A stretch of DNA of 64,000 bases from Gordonia sp. ABSL11-1 (GCF_030315685.1 NZ_JASXSI010000021.1:24362-88361), one strand, 5' to 3'; positions 51,570 to 60,673 are shown, counted from the stretch's first letter. Notes: a model not told the origin generated them from the letters alone. A program made the numbers and translations.

Positions 51570-53207
51570 TTGAGCAGGCAGAGCTTGACCAAAGCACATG
51601 CGAAGATCACCGAGTTGTCGTGGGAACCCACCTTCGCGACACCGGCCACCCGGTTCGGCACCGACTACACCTTCGAGAAGGCCCCGAAGAAGGACCCTCT
51701 CAAGCAGATCATGCGGTCCTACTTCCCCATGGAGGAGGAGAAGGACAACCGCGTCTACGGCGCCATGGACGGCGCCATCCGCGGCAACATGTTCCGCCAG
51801 GTGCAGGAACGGTGGCTGGAATGGCAGAAGCTGTTCCTCTCGATCATCCCGTTCCCTGAGATCTCCGCGGCTCGTGCGATGCCGATGGCCATCGACGCGG
51901 TCCCCAATCCCGAGATCCACAACGGACTCGCCGTGCAGATGATCGACGAGGTTCGTCATTCGACGATCCAGATGAACCTCAAGAAGCTGTACATGAACAA
52001 CTACATCGATCCGGCCGGCTTCGACATCACGGAGAAGGCGTTCGCCAACAACTACGCCGGCACCATCGGTCGTCAGTTCGGCGAGGGATTCATCACGGGT
52101 GACGCGATCACCGCCGCCAACATCTATCTGACGGTCGTCGCCGAGACCGCGTTCACCAACACCCTGTTCGTCGCCATGCCGGATGAGGCCGCGGCCAACG
52201 GCGATTACCTGCTGCCCACCGTCTTCCACTCGGTGCAGTCCGACGAGTCGCGACACATCTCCAACGGCTACTCCATCCTGCTGATGGCCTTGGCCGACGA
52301 GCGCAATCGTCCGCTCCTCGAACGCGACCTGCGCTACGCGTGGTGGAACAACCACTGTGTCGTCGACGCGGCGATCGGCACGTTCATCGAGTACGGCACG
52401 AAGGACCGGCGCAAGGACCGGGAGAGCTACGCGGAAATGTGGCGTCGGTGGATCTACGACGACTACTACCGCAGTTACCTTCTCCCACTCGAGAAGTACG
52501 GCCTCACGATCCCGCATGACCTCGTCGAGGAGGCCTGGAACCGCATCACCAACAAGCACTACGTGCACGAGGTGGCCAGGTTCTTCGCCACCGGCTGGCC
52601 GGTCAACTACTGGCGGATCGACGCGATGACCGACAAGGACTTCGAGTGGTTCGAGGAGAAGTACCCCGGGTGGTACAACAAGTTCGGCAAGTGGTGGGAG
52701 AACTACAACCGTCTCGCCTACCCCGGCCGTAACAAGCCGATCGCGTTCGAGGACGTCGACTACGAGTACCCGCATCGCTGCTGGACATGCATGGTGCCCT
52801 GCCTCATCCGCGAGGACATGGTCACCGAGAAGGTCGACGACCAGTGGCGCACCTACTGCTCGGAGACATGCTACTGGACCGACGCCGTCGCGTTCCGCGG
52901 GGAGTACGAGGGCCGGGAGACGCCGAACATGGGTCGTCTCACCGGTTTCCGCGAATGGGAGACGCTGCACCACGGCAAGGATCTCGCCGACATCATCAAG
53001 GACCTCGGCTATGTCCGCGACGACGGCAAGACACTGATCCCGCAACCACACCTGGATCTCGATCCGAAGAAGATGTGGACGCTCGACGACGTCCGCGGCA
53101 ACGTCTTCAACAGTCCCAACGTGCTGCTGAACGAGATGTCGGACGCCGAGCGCGAAGCGCACGTGGCCGCCTACAAGGCCAATCGCAACGGGGCAGTTCC
53201 CGCCTGA
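51570..53207 (+). CDS. prmA: Propane 2-monooxygenase hydroxylase large (alpha) subunit
   Basis: 545 residues, normal for PrmA/MimA. Diiron site motifs ExxH in MIDEVRHSTIQ and QSDESRHISNGY (four-helix bundle), with the further Glu ligands on their partner helices. C-terminal Cys pairs (HRCWTCMVPC, YCSETCYWTD) are conserved in this family. It hydroxylates propane at C2 and, in mycobacterial homologues, acetone and phenol. Start is TTG 51570-51572 (SRQSLTKAHAKI) with AGGAGG upstream. First gene of the prm operon; the mim naming applies in Mycobacterium. Confidence 0.96.
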   Translation: MSRQSLTKAHAKITELSWEPTFATPATRFGTDYTFEKAPKKDPLKQIMRSYFPMEEEKDNRVYGAMDGAIRGNMFRQVQERWLEWQKLFLSIIPFPEISAARAMPMAIDAVPNPEIHNGLAVQMIDEVRHSTIQMNLKKLYMNNYIDPAGFDITEKAFANNYAGTIGRQFGEGFITGDAITAANIYLTVVAETAFTNTLFVAMPDEAAANGDYLLPTVFHSVQSDESRHISNGYSILLMALADERNRPLLERDLRYAWWNNHCVVDAAIGTFIEYGTKDRRKDRESYAEMWRRWIYDDYYRSYLLPLEKYGLTIPHDLVEEAWNRITNKHYVHEVARFFATGWPVNYWRIDAMTDKDFEWFEEKYPGWYNKFGKWWENYNRLAYPGRNKPIAFEDVDYEYPHRCWTCMVPCLIREDMVTEKVDDQWRTYCSETCYWTDAVAFRGEYEGRETPNMGRLTGFREWETLHHGKDLADIIKDLGYVRDDGKTLIPQPHLDLDPKKMWTLDDVRGNVFNSPNVLLNEMSDAEREAHVAAYKANRNGAVPA

Positions 53208-53221
53208 CGGAGCCCCGTCCC

Positions 53222-53332
53222 GGTGGTCTCGATACGCGTCGTCTCGCGCCGCTCGGCGTCACTACTCGACTCCCTCCGCTGGTCGAGTAGCGGCAAGCGA
53301 GCGGCGCGAGCCCGGCGCGTATCGAGACCACC
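53222..53332. repeat. Triple-nested palindromic element between prmA and prmB
   Basis: Outer arms GGTGGTCTCGATACGC (53222-53237) and its complement (53317-53332); middle arms CTCGCGCCGCTCG (53243-53255) and complement (53298-53310); inner arms CTACTCGAC (53262-53270) and GTCGAGTAG (53282-53290). All perfect. It fills most of the 152-bp prmA-prmB gap. REP-like elements with this outer arm are known to be scattered in Gordonia-type genomes (from memory). Confidence 0.92.
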
Positions 53333-53359
53333 CCACCAGCCACCCGAACAGGAGATCCA

Positions 53360-54406
53360 GTGGCCGACACGCATCGAATCAACTTCGAACCCGTCGACAT
53401 CGAGATGGAGGTCACCGAGGACGAGACCATCCTCGATGCCGCGTTCCGGCAGGGCATCCACCTCATGCACGGATGTCGTGAGGGCCGGTGCTCGGCGTGC
53501 AAGTCGTACATGCTCGACGGGGACGTCCAGATGGACGACTACTCGACGTTCGCCTGCAACGACGCCGAAGAGGCCGAGGGGTACGTACTCCTCTGCCGGA
53601 CTTATGCTTACAGCGACTGCGACATCGAGCTGCTCAACTTCGACGAGGACGAGTTGCTCGGCGGCGCGCCGATCCAGGACGTCCGCACGCGGGTCGCGGC
53701 GATCGAGCCGCTGACCCGGGACATCGTGTCACTGCGCCTCGACGTCGTCGAACCGGCGACCTTCGAGTTCAAGTCCGGCCAGTACGTCGACCTCTTCGTC
53801 CCGGGCACCGACGAGAAGCGCTCGTTCTCCATCGCGACCACACAGCAGACGCCGGACAAGCTCGAGTTCGTCATCAAGAAGTACGCAGGGGGCCTCTTCG
53901 CCGGGATGTTGGAGGACGGACTCTCCGTCGGCGACGAGATCATGGTCAACGGTCCGTACGGGTCGTGCACGCTACGCAGCGGCCACGTGCTGCCGCTCGT
54001 GGCCATCGGCGGCGGCGCCGGCATGGCGCCCCTGCTGTCGTTGCTGCGTCACATCAGCGAGAACGAGATCAACCGACCGGTCCGCTTCTACTACGGCGCA
54101 CGCACCGCCTCGGACCTCTTCTACCTCGACGAGATCGCCTCTCTCGGTGCGAGAATCGCCGACTTCTCGTTCACCGCGTGTCTCTCGGAGTCCATGGCGG
54201 ACCTGCCTGCCGGCGTGCAGGTCGTCGAAGGGAACGTGACCGCCATCGTCGACGGACGCGAGCCGGACCTAGCCCGAACGGAGGTGTATTTCTGCGGTCC
54301 TCCACCGATGGTTGACGCGGCGCTCGCGCTCGCCGAGACGCATTCGGTGCCCCGCGATCAGGTCTTCTACGACAAGTTCACCAGCCCGGCCTTCGACGGG
54401 TCGTGA
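53360..54406 (+). CDS. prmB: Propane monooxygenase reductase
   Basis: 348 residues. N-terminal [2Fe-2S] ferredoxin with Cys39, 44, 47 and 79 (CREGRCSAC; LLCRTYA), then FAD domain (RSFSIATT; GPYGSC) and NAD domain (AIGGGAGMAPLLSLLRH; YFCGPPPMVDAA). It passes NADH electrons to the diiron hydroxylase. Starts at GTG 53360 (ADTHRINFEP), preceded by AGGAGA. Separated from prmA by a large palindromic element, which may tune its level. Confidence 0.95.
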   Translation: MADTHRINFEPVDIEMEVTEDETILDAAFRQGIHLMHGCREGRCSACKSYMLDGDVQMDDYSTFACNDAEEAEGYVLLCRTYAYSDCDIELLNFDEDELLGGAPIQDVRTRVAAIEPLTRDIVSLRLDVVEPATFEFKSGQYVDLFVPGTDEKRSFSIATTQQTPDKLEFVIKKYAGGLFAGMLEDGLSVGDEIMVNGPYGSCTLRSGHVLPLVAIGGGAGMAPLLSLLRHISENEINRPVRFYYGARTASDLFYLDEIASLGARIADFSFTACLSESMADLPAGVQVVEGNVTAIVDGREPDLARTEVYFCGPPPMVDAALALAETHSVPRDQVFYDKFTSPAFDGS

Positions 54407-54454
54407 TCGGTCGACCATCGCGACACCTGCAGCCCAGCCAGCCCACCCTGCTCA

Positions 54455-54473
54455 CCGGCCACCTCATGGCCGG
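54455..54473. other. Intercistronic hairpin between prmB and prmC
   Basis: CCGGCCA pairs with TGGCCGG around 5 nt in the 100-bp prmB-prmC gap. It could protect the prmA-prmB mRNA end or dampen read-through. Not followed by a T-run. Confidence 0.4.
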
Positions 54474-54506
54474 GTCGAGCGGGCCGAACGACAAGGAACG
54501 AAAGGC

Positions 54507-55613
54507 ATGTCAGCACCAGCAGCACCGCGGGAGCGCAGCTTCCCCTCCATCGAATTCACCGACGCCGAGGCCGGCGCCAAGGAATTCCCGAGCAGCAAGA
54601 GCCGGAAGTACAACTACTACGAGCCGGCGAAGAAGCGCGCCACCACCTACGAGGATGTCACCGTCGACGTGCAGCCCGACCCGGAGCGGCACCTGACGCA
54701 GGGCTGGATTTACGGCTTCGGTAACGGTCCGGGCGGCTATCCGCAGGAGTGGACCGCCGCGAAGTCCAGCAATTGGCATGCCTTCCTCGATCCCAACGAG
54801 GAGTGGGACCAGACGATCTACCGGAACAACTCGGCGGTCGTCCACCAGGTGGACCTGTGTCTGCAGAACGCGAAGCGCGCCCGCGCCTACGACGTGTGGA
54901 ACAGGCCGTGGCTCAAGTTCATCGAGCGCAATCTCGGTGCCTGGATGCACGCGGAGAACGGCCTGGCGCTCCATGTGTTCACCTCGATCCAGCGGTCCGG
55001 GCCGACCAACATGATCAACACCGCCGTCGCGGTGAACGCCGCCCACAAGATGCGATTCGCACAGGATCTGGCGTTGTTCAACCTCGACCTGGCCGAGGCG
55101 GAGGACGATTTCGACGGCAGCGCCCACCGCGACGTGTGGATGAACGCACCCGAGTGGCAGCCCGTACGGGAGACGGTGGAACGACTGACGGCGGTCGGCG
55201 ACTGGTGTCAGCTGCTGTTCGCGACGAACATCGTCTTCGAGCAACTGGTGGGTTCACTGTTTCGTTCCGAACTCGTCATGCAGGTCGCCGCGGGCAACGG
55301 CGACTACATCACGCCCACGATCGTGGGCACCGGCGAGTACGACTACGACCGCGATCTCGCCTACACACGCAACCTGTTCCGCATCCTCACCCGCGACGAA
55401 ACGTACGGCGAGTCCAACAGGGCCCTGCTCAACGAGTGGCTGGCCGAATGGGTCCCGCGGAGCCTGGAGGCGGCCCGGGCGCTGCAACCGATCTGGTCGC
55501 AGCCGGCCGACAAGCCGGTCACCTTTGCCGCCAGTCTCGACGCCGCGATCGCCAAGTTCCGCAGCGTCCTCGAATCCATCGACGCCGACATCCCCGAGGA
55601 GTTGAACCAGTGA
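54507..55613 (+). CDS. prmC: Propane monooxygenase hydroxylase small (beta) subunit
   Basis: 368 residues. PrmC/MimC family: KYNYYEPAKKRATTYEDVTVDVQPDP, GNGPGGYPQEW, MINTAVAVNAAHKMRFAQDLALFNLDLAE. Ferritin-like helical subunit without the iron ligands; pairs with PrmA in the (alpha-beta)2 hydroxylase. The ATG at 54507 (MSAPAAPRERSFPSIEF) has GAAAGG upstream. Its stop overlaps prmD (GTGA). Confidence 0.95.
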   Translation: MSAPAAPRERSFPSIEFTDAEAGAKEFPSSKSRKYNYYEPAKKRATTYEDVTVDVQPDPERHLTQGWIYGFGNGPGGYPQEWTAAKSSNWHAFLDPNEEWDQTIYRNNSAVVHQVDLCLQNAKRARAYDVWNRPWLKFIERNLGAWMHAENGLALHVFTSIQRSGPTNMINTAVAVNAAHKMRFAQDLALFNLDLAEAEDDFDGSAHRDVWMNAPEWQPVRETVERLTAVGDWCQLLFATNIVFEQLVGSLFRSELVMQVAAGNGDYITPTIVGTGEYDYDRDLAYTRNLFRILTRDETYGESNRALLNEWLAEWVPRSLEAARALQPIWSQPADKPVTFAASLDAAIAKFRSVLESIDADIPEELNQ

Positions 55614-55960
55614 GCACCAGTATGCAATTCGGAGCCGAGACCGAGTTCTCCAACATGTGCGGTGTGACGCTCATGAACACGCCGATCGGCCGCGTCGTCG
55701 CCGACGTCATGGGCGCCAAGGACGGGGTGGAACTGACCGAGTACCCGTCGATGATCCGCGTCGACGGGGTCAACCGCCTCGACTTCGACTACGACGAACT
55801 GACCGACGCCCTCGGCCAGGACTTCGACGGGTCGGTCTTCGAGGAGATCAGCTCCACGCACTACGGGCGCATGGTCCACCTCGACGACCGCACGATGCTG
55901 TTCGCCAGCCCGGAGGACGCCGCCGAGTTCATCGGCTTCGACCTGACCGCCTCCTCCTGA
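55610..55960 (+). CDS. prmD: Propane monooxygenase coupling/effector protein
   Basis: 116 residues, the MmoB/DmpM-like regulatory protein that binds the hydroxylase and tunes oxygen activation. Motifs: CGVTLMNTPIGRVVADVM and IRVDGVNRLDFDYDEL. GTG start overlaps the prmC stop; there are no cofactors. It is followed at once by a 16-bp-stem hairpin, so the structural operon may partly end here. Confidence 0.94.
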   Translation: MSTSMQFGAETEFSNMCGVTLMNTPIGRVVADVMGAKDGVELTEYPSMIRVDGVNRLDFDYDELTDALGQDFDGSVFEEISSTHYGRMVHLDDRTMLFASPEDAAEFIGFDLTASS

Positions 55961-55963
55961 TCC

Positions 55964-56002
55964 TCACCGCCCGGGGGTGACTCCCACACCCCCGGGCGGT
56001 GA
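55964..56002. terminator. Strong hairpin between prmD and the amidohydrolase gene
   Basis: A perfect 16-bp stem (TCACCGCCCGGGGGTG at 55964-55979 with its complement at 55987-56002) and a 7-nt loop, just after the prmD stop. No long T-run; it likely causes partial termination, giving more hydroxylase than accessory mRNA. Confidence 0.75.
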
Positions 56003-56021
56003 TCTCCACCGGCCCGGGTGT

Positions 56022-56052
56022 CCGTCAGTCCCGGTCACCGTCAGTCCCGGTC
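56022..56052. repeat. Two 15-bp direct repeats, period 16
   Basis: CCGTCAGTCCCGGTC occurs at 56022-56036 and 56038-56052, in the leader of the amidohydrolase gene, 38 bp before the ATG. Confidence 0.85.
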
Positions 56053-56090
56053 TCCACCAGCACAGCCCCAGTAGAGAGCGAGTGAGAAGC

Positions 56091-57137
56091 ATGTACGAGA
56101 AGAACGGCGACAAGTACTTCATCGTCGACGCCCACGTCCACCTGTGGGACGGTCGTGAATCCAATCAGCGCAACATCCACGGCAAGCAGTTCATCGACTG
56201 TTTCTACGACTATCACAAGAATCTCAGCCCCGAGGAACAGGTCTGGGACTACGACACCTACTGCTATTACGGGCCGGACCGCCTGATGCGGGATCTGTTC
56301 GAGGAAGGCCCGGCCGATCACGCGATCTTCCAGGCGACGATCCTCTCGGAGTTCTACAAGACGGGATTCGCCCAGGTCGATCAGTCGCTCGAACTGTGCC
56401 GGTCGCACCCCGATCAGCTGACCTACAACCATGCCTACGATCCTCGCCACGGCGAGTTCGGCCTGGAGCAGCTGCGCCGTGACGCGGAATCGATGCACCT
56501 GCAGGGCGTCAAGCTCTACACGGCCGAGTGGTACGGCGATTCCCGCGGGTACAAGCTCGACGACCCGTGGTCGCGCCGCTACCTCGAGGAGTGTATTGCG
56601 CTGGGGATCAAGAACGTCCACGTGCACAAGGGTCCGACCATCCGGCCGCTGGACCGGGACGCGTTCGACGTCGCCGATGTCGACAAGGTGGCCACCGATT
56701 ACCTCGACCTGAACTTCATCATCGAGCACGTCGGCCTGCCGCGGCTCGAGGACTTCTGCTGGATCGCCACCCAGGAGTCGAATGTGTACGGCGGACTGGC
56801 CGTGGCCATCCCGTTCATCCACACCCGCCCGAGGTACTTCGCCCAGATCATCGGCGAGCTCCTGTACTGGATCGGCGAGGACAAGATCCTCTTCGCCTCC
56901 GACTACGCGCTGTGGACCCCGCAGTGGCTGGTGGAGCGTTTCGTCGACTTCCAGATCCCGGAGGACATGACGGAGTACGCGCCGATCACCGTGGAGCAGA
57001 AGAAAAAGATCCTCGGCCTCAACGCGGCGGCGCTCTACCCGAACATCAAGGTGCCCGACGAACTGCAGATCCCCACGGATGCCGCGAATCCGGGTGTGGA
57101 GGTGGCGGCGGGCGCCAAGGATGCGGTGACGGCATGA
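56091..57137 (+). CDS. Amidohydrolase-family metal enzyme of the prm cluster
   Basis: 348 residues. Metal ligands: YFIVDAHVHLWDG (HxH), VHKGP with conserved His/Lys on the barrel, FIIEHVGLPR and ILFASDYALWTPQW (catalytic Asp). Belongs to the amidohydrolase_2 group (ACMSD/OhyA-like decarboxylases and hydrolases). It is a regular companion of prm/mim genes but its substrate is unknown; a maturation or detoxification role is possible. ATG at 56091; the upstream open frame has no similarity. Overlaps the next gene by 4 bp (ATGA). Confidence 0.88.
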   Translation: MYEKNGDKYFIVDAHVHLWDGRESNQRNIHGKQFIDCFYDYHKNLSPEEQVWDYDTYCYYGPDRLMRDLFEEGPADHAIFQATILSEFYKTGFAQVDQSLELCRSHPDQLTYNHAYDPRHGEFGLEQLRRDAESMHLQGVKLYTAEWYGDSRGYKLDDPWSRRYLEECIALGIKNVHVHKGPTIRPLDRDAFDVADVDKVATDYLDLNFIIEHVGLPRLEDFCWIATQESNVYGGLAVAIPFIHTRPRYFAQIIGELLYWIGEDKILFASDYALWTPQWLVERFVDFQIPEDMTEYAPITVEQKKKILGLNAAALYPNIKVPDELQIPTDAANPGVEVAAGAKDAVTA

Positions 57138-57904
57138 CCGCTCTGGCCCCCGGCGACGCCCGGCCGACGACGATCGAGGACGAGGTGCTCGCCGCCCTCG
57201 CCACGGTCGTCGACCCGGAACTCGACGAGCCGATCACCGATCTCAACTTCGTGCGGTCGATCCTGATCGACGACGCGGGCGTCACCGTGCACCTGAGGCT
57301 GCCCACCTCGTTCTGCTCGCCGAACTTCGCGTATCTCATGGCATCCGACGCCCAGGACGCGCTGCGCCGCGTCGACGACGCCGGTCTGGTCCGCGTGGTG
57401 CTCGACGACCATCACGACAGCGACAAGATCAACGCCGGACTGGCCGCCGAGGCAGGCTACGTGGGGACCTTCGGCGTCGAGGCCGACGAGGGTCTCGACG
57501 ATCTGCGGGAGATCTTCGTCCGCAAGGCCCACACGGCGGCGATGGAACGATGCGTGTCAGATCTGCTGGCGCGCGGAGAGATCACCCTCGACGACATCTC
57601 GCACCTGACCGTCCGGGATCTGCCACCGGGCCCCAAGAAGGCCGCGCTGATGCGCCGACGTGTGAACGCGGGACTGAGTCTGTGCCCCAACAGTCATGTC
57701 CTCGTCGACGAGGACGGTCGTCCCGTCGCCGCCGACGATGTCGCCATGCATCTGAGATTCGCCCGGTCGGTGCGCATCTCCATCGAGGGCAACGGCCATT
57801 TCTGCCGCGGCCTTCTCGCCACCCGCTACGCCGACGATTCCGACTGCGACGGTCGCAGCGGACCCGTCGTCACCAACCACAGATCCGAGAGGAGCGCATC
57901 ATGA
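57134..57904 (+). CDS. DUF59/MIP18-like iron-sulfur-assembly-type protein of the prm cluster
   Basis: 256 residues. N-terminal DUF59 region: EDEVLAALATVVDPELDEPITDLNFVRSI and VTVHLRLPTSFCSPNF, seen in SufT/PaaD-type Fe-S and metal-site assembly proteins. The C-terminal ~130 residues (LARGEITLDDISHLTVRDLPPG; MRRRVNAGLSLCPNSHVLV) are an extra domain. Both ends are coupled by ATGA overlaps to the amidohydrolase and alcohol dehydrogenase genes. It probably helps load iron into the diiron hydroxylase or reductase cluster (inference). Confidence 0.85.
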   Translation: MTALAPGDARPTTIEDEVLAALATVVDPELDEPITDLNFVRSILIDDAGVTVHLRLPTSFCSPNFAYLMASDAQDALRRVDDAGLVRVVLDDHHDSDKINAGLAAEAGYVGTFGVEADEGLDDLREIFVRKAHTAAMERCVSDLLARGEITLDDISHLTVRDLPPGPKKAALMRRRVNAGLSLCPNSHVLVDEDGRPVAADDVAMHLRFARSVRISIEGNGHFCRGLLATRYADDSDCDGRSGPVVTNHRSERSAS

Positions 57905-58926
57905 AGGCCGTCCAGGTGGTCGGATACCACGACAAACTGCAGCTCAACGAGATACCCGATCCGCAGATCACCGGCCCGCTCGACGTCATCGTCAGGGTCG
58001 GCGGGGCGGGTGTGTGCCGCACCGACCTGCACATCCTCGAGGGTCAGTGGGCCGAGAAGAGCGGTGTCGCGCTGCCGTACACGATCGGTCACGAGAACGC
58101 CGGCTGGGTGCACGCCGTCGGGGACGCGGTCACCAACGTCGCCGTCGGCGACACCGTGATCCTGCATCCGCTGATCACCTGCGGCCTGTGCCACGCCTGC
58201 CGCGACGGTGACGATGTCCATTGTGAGAACAGCGATTTTCCCGGAATCGACACCGACGGCGGCTACGCCGAGTACCTGAAGACGACGGCCCGCAGCGTGG
58301 TGGCCATCGACGAGTCCCTCCAGCCGGCCGACATCGCCGCGCTCGCCGACGCGGGACTGACCGCGTATCACGCGGCGGCCAAGGTCGCGCGGATGACGCG
58401 GCCGGGAGACACCTGTGTCGTGATCGGCGCAGGCGGTCTGGGGCACATCGGAATCCAGGTGCTCGAGGCCATCTCCGGCGTGACCATCGTGGTCGTCGAC
58501 CGCACCCCGGCTGCCGTCGAACTCGCGGTGGAGGTCGGTGCGCATCACGGCATCGTCGCCGACGGGACACACGTGGACCGCGTACTCGAACTCACCGACG
58601 GCAAGGGGGCCGAGGCCGTCCTCGACTTCGTCGGCGAGGGTGGTGCCACGGCCGAGGGCATCGCGATGCTGCGCCGAGCCGGCAACTACTTCGTCGTCGG
58701 ATACGGCGAGAACATCGACGTCCCCACCATCGACGTCATCTCCACGGAGATCAATTTCATCGGCAATCTCGTCGGGTCGTACAACGACCTGACCGAGCTG
58801 ATGACGCTCGCCGCGCAGGGCAAGGTCACCTTGCACACGACCAAGTACCCGCTCGACGACTTCCAGCAGGCCATCGACGATCTCGACGCCGGGCGCGTCC
58901 GCGGGCGCGCCATCCTCATCCCCTGA
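57901..58926 (+). CDS. adh1: Zinc-dependent NAD alcohol dehydrogenase (2-propanol type)
   Basis: 341 residues. Catalytic zinc region GVCRTDLHILEGQW with Cys38 and TIGHENAGWVHAVGD; structural zinc CGLCHACRDGDDVHC; Rossmann loop VIGAGGLGHIGIQVLEA. Reaction: secondary alcohol to ketone, the next step after propane oxidation to 2-propanol. Overlaps the DUF59 gene by 4 bp (ATGA). Located 67 bp before the groEL-like gene. Confidence 0.93.
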   Translation: MKAVQVVGYHDKLQLNEIPDPQITGPLDVIVRVGGAGVCRTDLHILEGQWAEKSGVALPYTIGHENAGWVHAVGDAVTNVAVGDTVILHPLITCGLCHACRDGDDVHCENSDFPGIDTDGGYAEYLKTTARSVVAIDESLQPADIAALADAGLTAYHAAAKVARMTRPGDTCVVIGAGGLGHIGIQVLEAISGVTIVVVDRTPAAVELAVEVGAHHGIVADGTHVDRVLELTDGKGAEAVLDFVGEGGATAEGIAMLRRAGNYFVVGYGENIDVPTIDVISTEINFIGNLVGSYNDLTELMTLAAQGKVTLHTTKYPLDDFQQAIDDLDAGRVRGRAILIP

Positions 58927-58993
58927 CCGACGCGCCCGCCGGTCAGCAGCTCGTCACCAGCCCGTCACCATCGAACACGAAAGGCACGATCCC

Positions 58994-60643
58994 ATGGCAA
59001 AAGAGTTGCGCTACAACGCCGAAGCGCGGCTACGACTCGAACGGGGCGTCAACGCCCTCGCAGACGCAGTCAAGGTCACCCTCGGACCGAAGGGCCGCAA
59101 CGCGGTCCTCGAGAAGCTCACCGGACCACCCACCATCACCAACGACGGCGTGACCATCGCCCGTGAGATCCAACTCCGGGATCCCTTCGCCAACATGGGT
59201 GCCCAATTGGTCAAAGAGGTCGCCATGAAGACCAACGGTGTCGTCGGCGACGGGACCACGACCGCAACCGTTCTCGCGCAGGCGATGGTCCGCGAGGGCC
59301 TGCGCGCCGTCGACCAGGGCGCGAACCCGATGCGTGTGCGGCGCGGCATCGAACGGGCCGTCGCGACCGTCATCGAGTCGCTGTCGGATCAGGCCGTGCA
59401 GATCGGCGGACGCAGCGACCTCGAACGCATCGCGAGCCTCGCGGCCAGTGACGACGAGGTCATCGGCGCGGTGATCGCGTCGGCGGTCGAACACGTCGGC
59501 AAGAACGGCGTGATCACGACCGAGGAGAGCGACACGCTCGGACTGTCGGTCGACGTCGTCGACGGCATCGAGTTCGACCACGGCTACATCTCGGGATACA
59601 TGGTCACCGACCACGAGCGGATGGAGGCGGTCCTCGACAACCCGGTAGTCCTCCTGACGAACAAGAAGATCACGTCGGTGCAGGAGATCATGCCGGCGAT
59701 CGAGTCCGCGAAGCGGGCGGACCGCCCCCTGCTCGTCCTCGCCGAGGACGTCGACGGACCGGCCCTGCAGCTGCTCGTCGGCGGCAACATGCACAAGACG
59801 ATGCAGTCCGTGGTCGTCCGTGCACCCGGCTTCGGGCACCGTCGCGTCGCCGAGCTGGAGGATCTGGCGGTCGCCCTCGGCGGCCACGTCATCGCCAAGG
59901 ACACCGGGCTCGAACTGTCCGAGGTCTCGGTCGATCACCTCGGCACGTGCGATCGGGTGACCGTCACCGAGAACGAGACGACCATCGTCGGGGCCCACGG
60001 CGACCAGGCGCTCGTCGATGCTCGGGTCGCTCAGCTGGAGGCACAGCTGTCCCGTGCGCGGATCGACGCCGACCGCGACAGCCTCGAACTCCGGGTCGCG
60101 CGACTCACCGGACGGGTCGCGGTCATCCGCGTCGGTGGCGTCACGAGCGTCGAGCTCAAGGAGCGCATGCTGCGCGTCGAGGATGCGCTCGCCGCCACAC
60201 GGGCAGCGGTCGAGGCCGGGATCGTCTCGGGCGGCGGCACGGCCCTCGCGCAGGCCCATCGAGCTCTGGAGGTTCTCACGGCCGATGGCGACGAGGCGGT
60301 CGGCATCGACGTCGTCCGCCGATCGCTGGCCGAACCACTCCGGTGGATCGCCACGAACGCCGGATACGAGGGCGACGAGGTCGTCAAGGTGGTGACCGGA
60401 CTGCCGATCGGACACGGTTTCAATGCACTCACCGGCGAGTACGGCGACATGTTCGACGAAGGCGTCATCGATCCCTGCAAGGTGACGCGGGCGGCGCTGG
60501 AGAGTGCCGCGTCGATCGCCGCGCTGCTGATCACCACGGAGACCGCCGTCGTCGAGGAGGTATTCACCCACCCCGGGGCGATCGAGGCACCCGGTTTCGG
60601 TGACCTGGCAGAGGGGATGGTGCGACCCTCGAACATCTACTGA
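58994..60643 (+). CDS. mimG: GroEL-like chaperonin dedicated to the monooxygenase
   Basis: 549 residues, full chaperonin: VTLGPKGRNAVLEK, NDGVTIAREIQLRDPFANMGAQLVKEVAMKTNGVVGDGTTTATVLAQAM with the ATP-site GDGTTT, and a C-terminal domain lacking the GGM repeat tail (ends GMVRPSNIY). No groES accompanies it. In Mycobacterium, MimG is needed for active binuclear-iron monooxygenase in heterologous hosts (established). It is too far from the housekeeping groEL pattern to be the main chaperonin. Starts with GAAAGG upstream. Confidence 0.93.
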   Translation: MAKELRYNAEARLRLERGVNALADAVKVTLGPKGRNAVLEKLTGPPTITNDGVTIAREIQLRDPFANMGAQLVKEVAMKTNGVVGDGTTTATVLAQAMVREGLRAVDQGANPMRVRRGIERAVATVIESLSDQAVQIGGRSDLERIASLAASDDEVIGAVIASAVEHVGKNGVITTEESDTLGLSVDVVDGIEFDHGYISGYMVTDHERMEAVLDNPVVLLTNKKITSVQEIMPAIESAKRADRPLLVLAEDVDGPALQLLVGGNMHKTMQSVVVRAPGFGHRRVAELEDLAVALGGHVIAKDTGLELSEVSVDHLGTCDRVTVTENETTIVGAHGDQALVDARVAQLEAQLSRARIDADRDSLELRVARLTGRVAVIRVGGVTSVELKERMLRVEDALAATRAAVEAGIVSGGGTALAQAHRALEVLTADGDEAVGIDVVRRSLAEPLRWIATNAGYEGDEVVKVVTGLPIGHGFNALTGEYGDMFDEGVIDPCKVTRAALESAASIAALLITTETAVVEEVFTHPGAIEAPGFGDLAEGMVRPSNIY

Positions 60644-60673
60644 CCGGCCCCCGGCACGTGCGCCGGCAGAGCT

